From: an uncultured Comamonadaceae bacterium
GTDB taxonomy: Bacteria; Pseudomonadota; Gammaproteobacteria; Burkholderiales; Burkholderiaceae
Length of the DNA: 8,311 nucleotides
Assembly (NCBI GenBank): GCA_946482115.1
Contig: CAMLQP010000115.1
Span: 1-8,311 of the forward strand
Direction: 5' to 3'
Below, piece by piece: positions 6,751-8,311 of this stretch; position 1 is the stretch's first letter; each line of letters opens with the position of its first letter. Under the pieces are notes generated by a model, which was given only the letters and a program-made list of their open reading frames with translations, ran no database searches and was not told where the DNA came from. Both the position numbers and the translations under genes were made by a program.

Positions 6751-7111
6751 GGCCGACCGGCGCACGAAGGCGCCCGAACAGGGTGTCCAGTTCGTCACGC
6801 GCGGCGCGCTTGAGCGCCGTGGACGTGGCGCTGGGGAATTCGCGCGTGTCAAAGCCGCGCCGCAGCCGGACCACCAGAGCCTGGTGCGGCAGCGTCTGGG
6901 CGAACGAAAGCGCCGCCACGTAGATCTGGCGGCGCAGGGTGTTGCGCGTGACGGCGCGGCGCGCCCAACGTTTGGGCAGCACGACGCCGACCCGGGGCTG
7001 GTCGGCAGCGGGCTCCAGCGGTGCCGCGTGCAAGGCGAAATGCGCGGACGTGGCCACGGGTGGATGCGCCAGCACCGCCTGGAACTCGGCCCGGGTGCGT
7101 ATGCGCTCCAA
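6743..7111 (-). CDS. rnpA: Ribonuclease P protein component
   Basis: Protein subunit of RNase P, which with the M1 RNA removes 5' leaders from pre-tRNAs. Length 122 aa (E. coli 119). Visible: the N-terminal RIRTRAEFQAVLA (3-15), the central RVGVVLPKRWARRAVTRNTLRRQIYVAA (40-67) containing the RNA-binding RNR-type motif (AVTRNTLRRQ, 53-62), and a basic C-terminal helix region (ALKRAARDELDTLF, 99-112). The start is TTG at 7109-7111. It is the only plausible start, because an in-frame TGA lies at 7124-7126, no ATG occurs downstream in the frame, and the TTG aligns with the Met of the usual MxRxKTRxxFQAVLA opening. There is no good Shine-Dalgarno in the 18-nt gap after rpmH. A TTG start with a weak site would keep RnpA well below L34 from the same mRNA. 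Confidence 0.96.
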   Translation of the reverse strand: MERIRTRAEFQAVLAHPPVATSAHFALHAAPLEPAADQPRVGVVLPKRWARRAVTRNTLRRQIYVAALSFAQTLPHQALVVRLRRGFDTREFPSATSTALKRAARDELDTLFGRLRAPVGHD

Positions 7112-7129
7112 GCGCGTGCAGCGTCAGGC

Positions 7130-7264
7130 TTAGACGGCCAGGCGCTTGCGGCCTTTGGCGCGGCGCGCGTTGATCACGGCGCGGCCGCCACGGGTCTTCA
7201 TGCGGACCAGGAAGCCGTGGGTGCGGGCGCGGCGGATTTTCGACGGTTGGTAGGTGCGTTTCAT
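7130..7264 (-). CDS. rpmH: Large ribosomal subunit protein bL34
   Basis: Highly basic 44-residue 50S subunit protein. It begins [18 protein letters not shown] and continues through the [22 protein letters not shown] core to AV. All the L34 signature residues are present. It is the first gene of the rpmH-rnpA-yidD-yidC series, reading away from dnaA, and has its own promoter about 120 bp upstream. A second ATG two codons earlier (7268-7270, giving M-A-M-K-R-T) is in frame. The only Shine-Dalgarno-like run (GGGAC, 7277-7281) is 6 nt from that upstream ATG but 12 nt from the conventional one, so the translated form may be 46 residues. I keep the conventional start because the family begins MKRT(Y/F)QPS. 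Confidence 0.97.
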   Translation of the reverse strand: MKRTYQPSKIRRARTHGFLVRMKTRGGRAVINARRAKGRKRLAV

Positions 7265-7276
7265 TGCCATGATGGT

Positions 7277-7281
7277 GTCCC
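7277..7281 (-). promoter_or_regulatory. Shine-Dalgarno-like run before rpmH
   Basis: GGGAC on the minus strand. It is spaced 6 nt from the ATG at 7270 and 12 nt from the ATG at 7264, so by spacing it favours the two-codon-longer L34 start. Confidence 0.45.
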
Positions 7282-7334
7282 GGTACAGGGGTTTCGAAGC
7301 TTCCCTGACGGCCTGGGCCGCGGACGGCACGCCC

Positions 7335-7352
7335 GCTGGCCATGACGCCAGC
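7335..7352 (-). other. Hairpin in the rpmH mRNA leader
   Basis: GCTGGC (7335-7340), six bases, GCCAGC (7347-7352): a perfect 6-bp stem with a 6-nt loop. If transcription starts near 7374 it lies about 22 nt into the ~110-nt rpmH leader. A role in stability or control is possible but unsupported. Confidence 0.4.
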
Positions 7353-7380
7353 AACCGGCGCCCCGATGGGAAAACCCGTC

Positions 7381-7409
7381 ATTATCGCAAAAATCCCCGG
7401 GGTCGCCAA
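7381..7409 (-). promoter_or_regulatory. rpmH operon promoter (sigma70, extended -10)
   Basis: On the minus strand, a -35 TTGGCG (7404-7409, four of six to consensus), an exact 17-bp spacer, and a -10 GATAAT (7381-7386, five of six) preceded by TGC, giving an extended -10. The predicted start is near 7374, leaving a leader of about 110 nt before rpmH. It is the best promoter visible in the window, as expected for a ribosomal-protein operon. The spacer contains the CCCCGGGG palindrome that recurs near the dnaA promoter. Confidence 0.72.
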
Positions 7410-7451
7410 GCGGCACTGCCCGAAAGGCCGTCACTCGGGATATCCCCGGGG
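7393..7451. repeat. Repeated ATCCCCGGGG motif in the origin/promoter region
   Basis: The ten bases ATCCCCGGGG occur at 7393-7402 and again at 7442-7451, 49 bp apart. Each contains the perfect palindrome CCCCGGGG. The first lies in the spacer of the rpmH promoter. The second directly precedes the DnaA box and overlaps another palindrome, GGGATATCCC (7437-7446). This could be a shared binding site controlling the two divergent promoters, or coincidence in GC-rich DNA. Confidence 0.45.
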
Positions 7452-7452
7452 G

Positions 7453-7461
7453 TGTGGATAA
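7453..7461 (-). promoter_or_regulatory. DnaA box, perfect match
   Basis: TGTGGATAA on the plus strand is the exact complement of the consensus DnaA box TTATCCACA. It is the only perfect copy in the window. It sits where the -35 element of the likely dnaA promoter should be, so DnaA binding here could both begin origin assembly and repress dnaA transcription. Confidence 0.85.
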
Positions 7462-7475
7462 CTTCCCCGCGGAGC

Positions 7476-7481
7476 TACAAT
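7476..7481 (+). promoter_or_regulatory. Likely -10 element of the dnaA promoter
   Basis: TACAAT, five of six to the sigma70 -10 consensus, about 59 bp before the dnaA ATG. The expected -35 position (around 7453-7459) has no good match and is instead filled by the DnaA box. Transcription would start near 7488. An alternative -10-like sequence, TATAAG (7523-7528), is too close to the ATG to leave a normal leader. Confidence 0.5.
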
Positions 7482-7497
7482 GCCCGGTCGGCCGCCC

Positions 7498-7511
7498 TGT
7501 GGCTGTCCACA
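7498..7511. promoter_or_regulatory. Inverted repeat of degenerate DnaA-box halves
   Basis: TGTGG (7498-7502), CTGT, CCACA (7507-7511): a perfect 5-bp inverted repeat. The right half reads CTGTCCACA, seven of nine to the DnaA box. The left half reads ACAGCCACA on the minus strand, a weaker match. It may be a pair of low-affinity DnaA sites in the dnaA leader, beside the AT-rich stretch. Confidence 0.4.
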
Positions 7512-7540
7512 AGATTTGGCTTTATAAGAATAGACATCAG

Positions 7541-8311
7541 ATGACCGAGGGAAACGACAGTCCCGCCAGCCCCGACCTGTGGGATGCCTGCGTCGACCTC
7601 CTGGCGCAGGAGCTGCCGGAACAGCAGTTCAATACCTGGATACGCCCGCTCGCGGCTCGTGTGGACGGCGGCGGCGACAAGGTGGTGGTGGCGGTTGCCA
7701 ATCGGTTCAAGCTCGACTGGGTGCGCGCCCAGTACGCCGGGCGCCTGGGGGTCCTGCTGGAGCGCGTGGCCGGGCGACCTGTTGCTCTGGAGTTGGTGCT
7801 CGCTCCGCGTGAATCCAATGCCCGGCAGGCCTCGACGCCGCGTAGCCTGCAGGAGCAGGTGCTGGCGGAGTTGCCCGAGGTGCCGGCGCCCGCGACGCCG
7901 GCCAGCGAGGGGCAGAAGAACCGCCTGAACACCGCGCTGACCTTTTCCACGCTGGTCGAGGGCTCTGCCAACCGCATGGCCCGCGCCGCCGCGATGCACG
8001 TGGCCGGCAGCCTCGGCCAGCTCTACAACCCGCTGTTCATCTATGGCGGCGTGGGCTTGGGCAAGACCCACCTGGTGCACGCGATCGGCAACCAGCTGCT
8101 GGCCGACCGGCCCATGGCCAAGGTTCTCTACATCCATGCCGAGCAGTTCGTCTCGGATGTGGTCAAGGCCTACCAGCGCAAGACCTTTGACGAGTTCAAG
8201 GCGCGCTATCACTCGCTGGACCTGCTGCTGATCGACGATGTGCAGTTCTTCGCCAACAAGGACCGCACGCAGGAGGAGTTCTTCAACGCCTTCGAGGCGC
8301 TGCTGGCCAAG
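7541..8311 (+). CDS. dnaA: Chromosomal replication initiator DnaA, C-terminus cut by window edge
   Basis: AAA+ ATPase that binds DnaA boxes, opens the origin and recruits the DnaB helicase. 257 residues are visible and the frame stays open to the window edge. Domain I spans about 1-90 (LWDACVDLLAQELPEQQFNTWIRPL at 13-37, the self-assembly and DnaB-contact domain). A short Pro/Ala-rich linker follows (about 91-128). Domain III begins LNTALTFSTLVEGSANRMARAAA (129-151), with Walker A GGVGLGKT (169-176) and Walker B LLLIDD (228-233). The sensor motifs and DNA-binding domain IV lie beyond the edge. The ATG at 7541 has no convincing Shine-Dalgarno but gives the N-terminus expected for the family (MTEG...LW). 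Transcribed divergently from rpmH, with a DnaA box in its promoter region that suggests autoregulation. Confidence 0.97.
   Translation, partial: MTEGNDSPASPDLWDACVDLLAQELPEQQFNTWIRPLAARVDGGGDKVVVAVANRFKLDWVRAQYAGRLGVLLERVAGRPVALELVLAPRESNARQASTPRSLQEQVLAELPEVPAPATPASEGQKNRLNTALTFSTLVEGSANRMARAAAMHVAGSLGQLYNPLFIYGGVGLGKTHLVHAIGNQLLADRPMAKVLYIHAEQFVSDVVKAYQRKTFDEFKARYHSLDLLLIDDVQFFANKDRTQEEFFNAFEALLAK

Larger units (their letters stand above)
7271..7540. other. oriC: rpmH-dnaA intergenic region, candidate chromosomal origin (oriC)
   Basis: The 270 bp between divergent rpmH and dnaA. In many betaproteobacteria the replication origin lies here. Direct evidence: one perfect DnaA box (7453-7461), a facing pair of degenerate box-like sequences (7498-7511), and an AT-rich stretch next to dnaA (about 7510-7538, mostly A/T against a GC-rich background) that could be the unwinding element. 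Against it: only one perfect box is present, fewer than in E. coli oriC, so the dnaA-dnaN side outside the window might share the function. GC-skew over the genome would settle it. Confidence 0.55.

Noticed and set aside
6751..6852. In-frame N-terminal extension of YidD by 34 residues
   Set aside because: It lies wholly inside rnpA in another frame. The start at 6750 gives the family's normal length and opening helix.
7523..7528. TATAAG as the dnaA -10 box
   Set aside because: It is too close to the ATG for a usable leader and has no -35 at the right distance. TACAAT at 7476-7481 is the better candidate.
1..8311. tRNA genes, CRISPR arrays, insertion sequences, phage or toxin-antitoxin genes
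   Set aside because: Nothing seen. No cloverleaf, no regularly spaced repeats, no transposase or terminal repeats, and coding density is nearly complete with known genes.

Overview
The window is high-GC DNA (roughly two thirds G+C). It carries the conserved chromosomal replication-origin neighbourhood of a betaproteobacterium. DnaA, L34, RnpA, YidD, YidC and MnmE all have the wording typical of Comamonadaceae (the Acidovorax / Variovorax / Hydrogenophaga group), although the genus cannot be fixed from the sequence alone. Almost everything is on the minus strand. Only dnaA, at the right edge, is on the plus strand.

Layout from right to left. (1) 7541 to the right edge is the 5' part of dnaA. 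(2) 7271-7540 is the divergent rpmH/dnaA intergenic region. It holds a perfect DnaA box, a readable rpmH promoter and a plausible dnaA promoter, and is the best candidate for (part of) oriC. (3) 7264 down to 4775 is a tightly packed series, rpmH - rnpA - yidD - yidC. It has an 18-nt gap, then an 8-nt overlap, then a 4-nt ATGA overlap, so translational coupling is likely. (4) A two-hairpin GC-rich palindromic element at 4706-4774 fills most of the gap to mnmE (4673-3303), the tRNA-modifying GTPase. (5) An AT-rich 107-bp gap (3196-3302) contains a perfect inverted repeat over a possible promoter. (6) From 3195 leftwards runs an accessory operon: ABC ATPase, periplasmic binding protein, permease (a NitT/TauT/SsuABC-type importer) and then a short-chain dehydrogenase cut by the left edge.

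The right two thirds is standard core biology: replication initiation, ribosomal protein, RNase P, membrane protein insertion and tRNA U34 modification. The left third is an importer coupled to an NAD-type oxidoreductase. Its substrate is not known, but the junctions (0 and 7 bp) suggest uptake and oxidation of one compound as a unit.

I did not find a clearly undescribed system. The points most worth checking are the putative operator of the transporter operon, the orphan importer-dehydrogenase pairing, the double hairpin after yidC, the repeated CCCCGGGG motif in the origin region, and a four-residue insertion in MnmE switch II.
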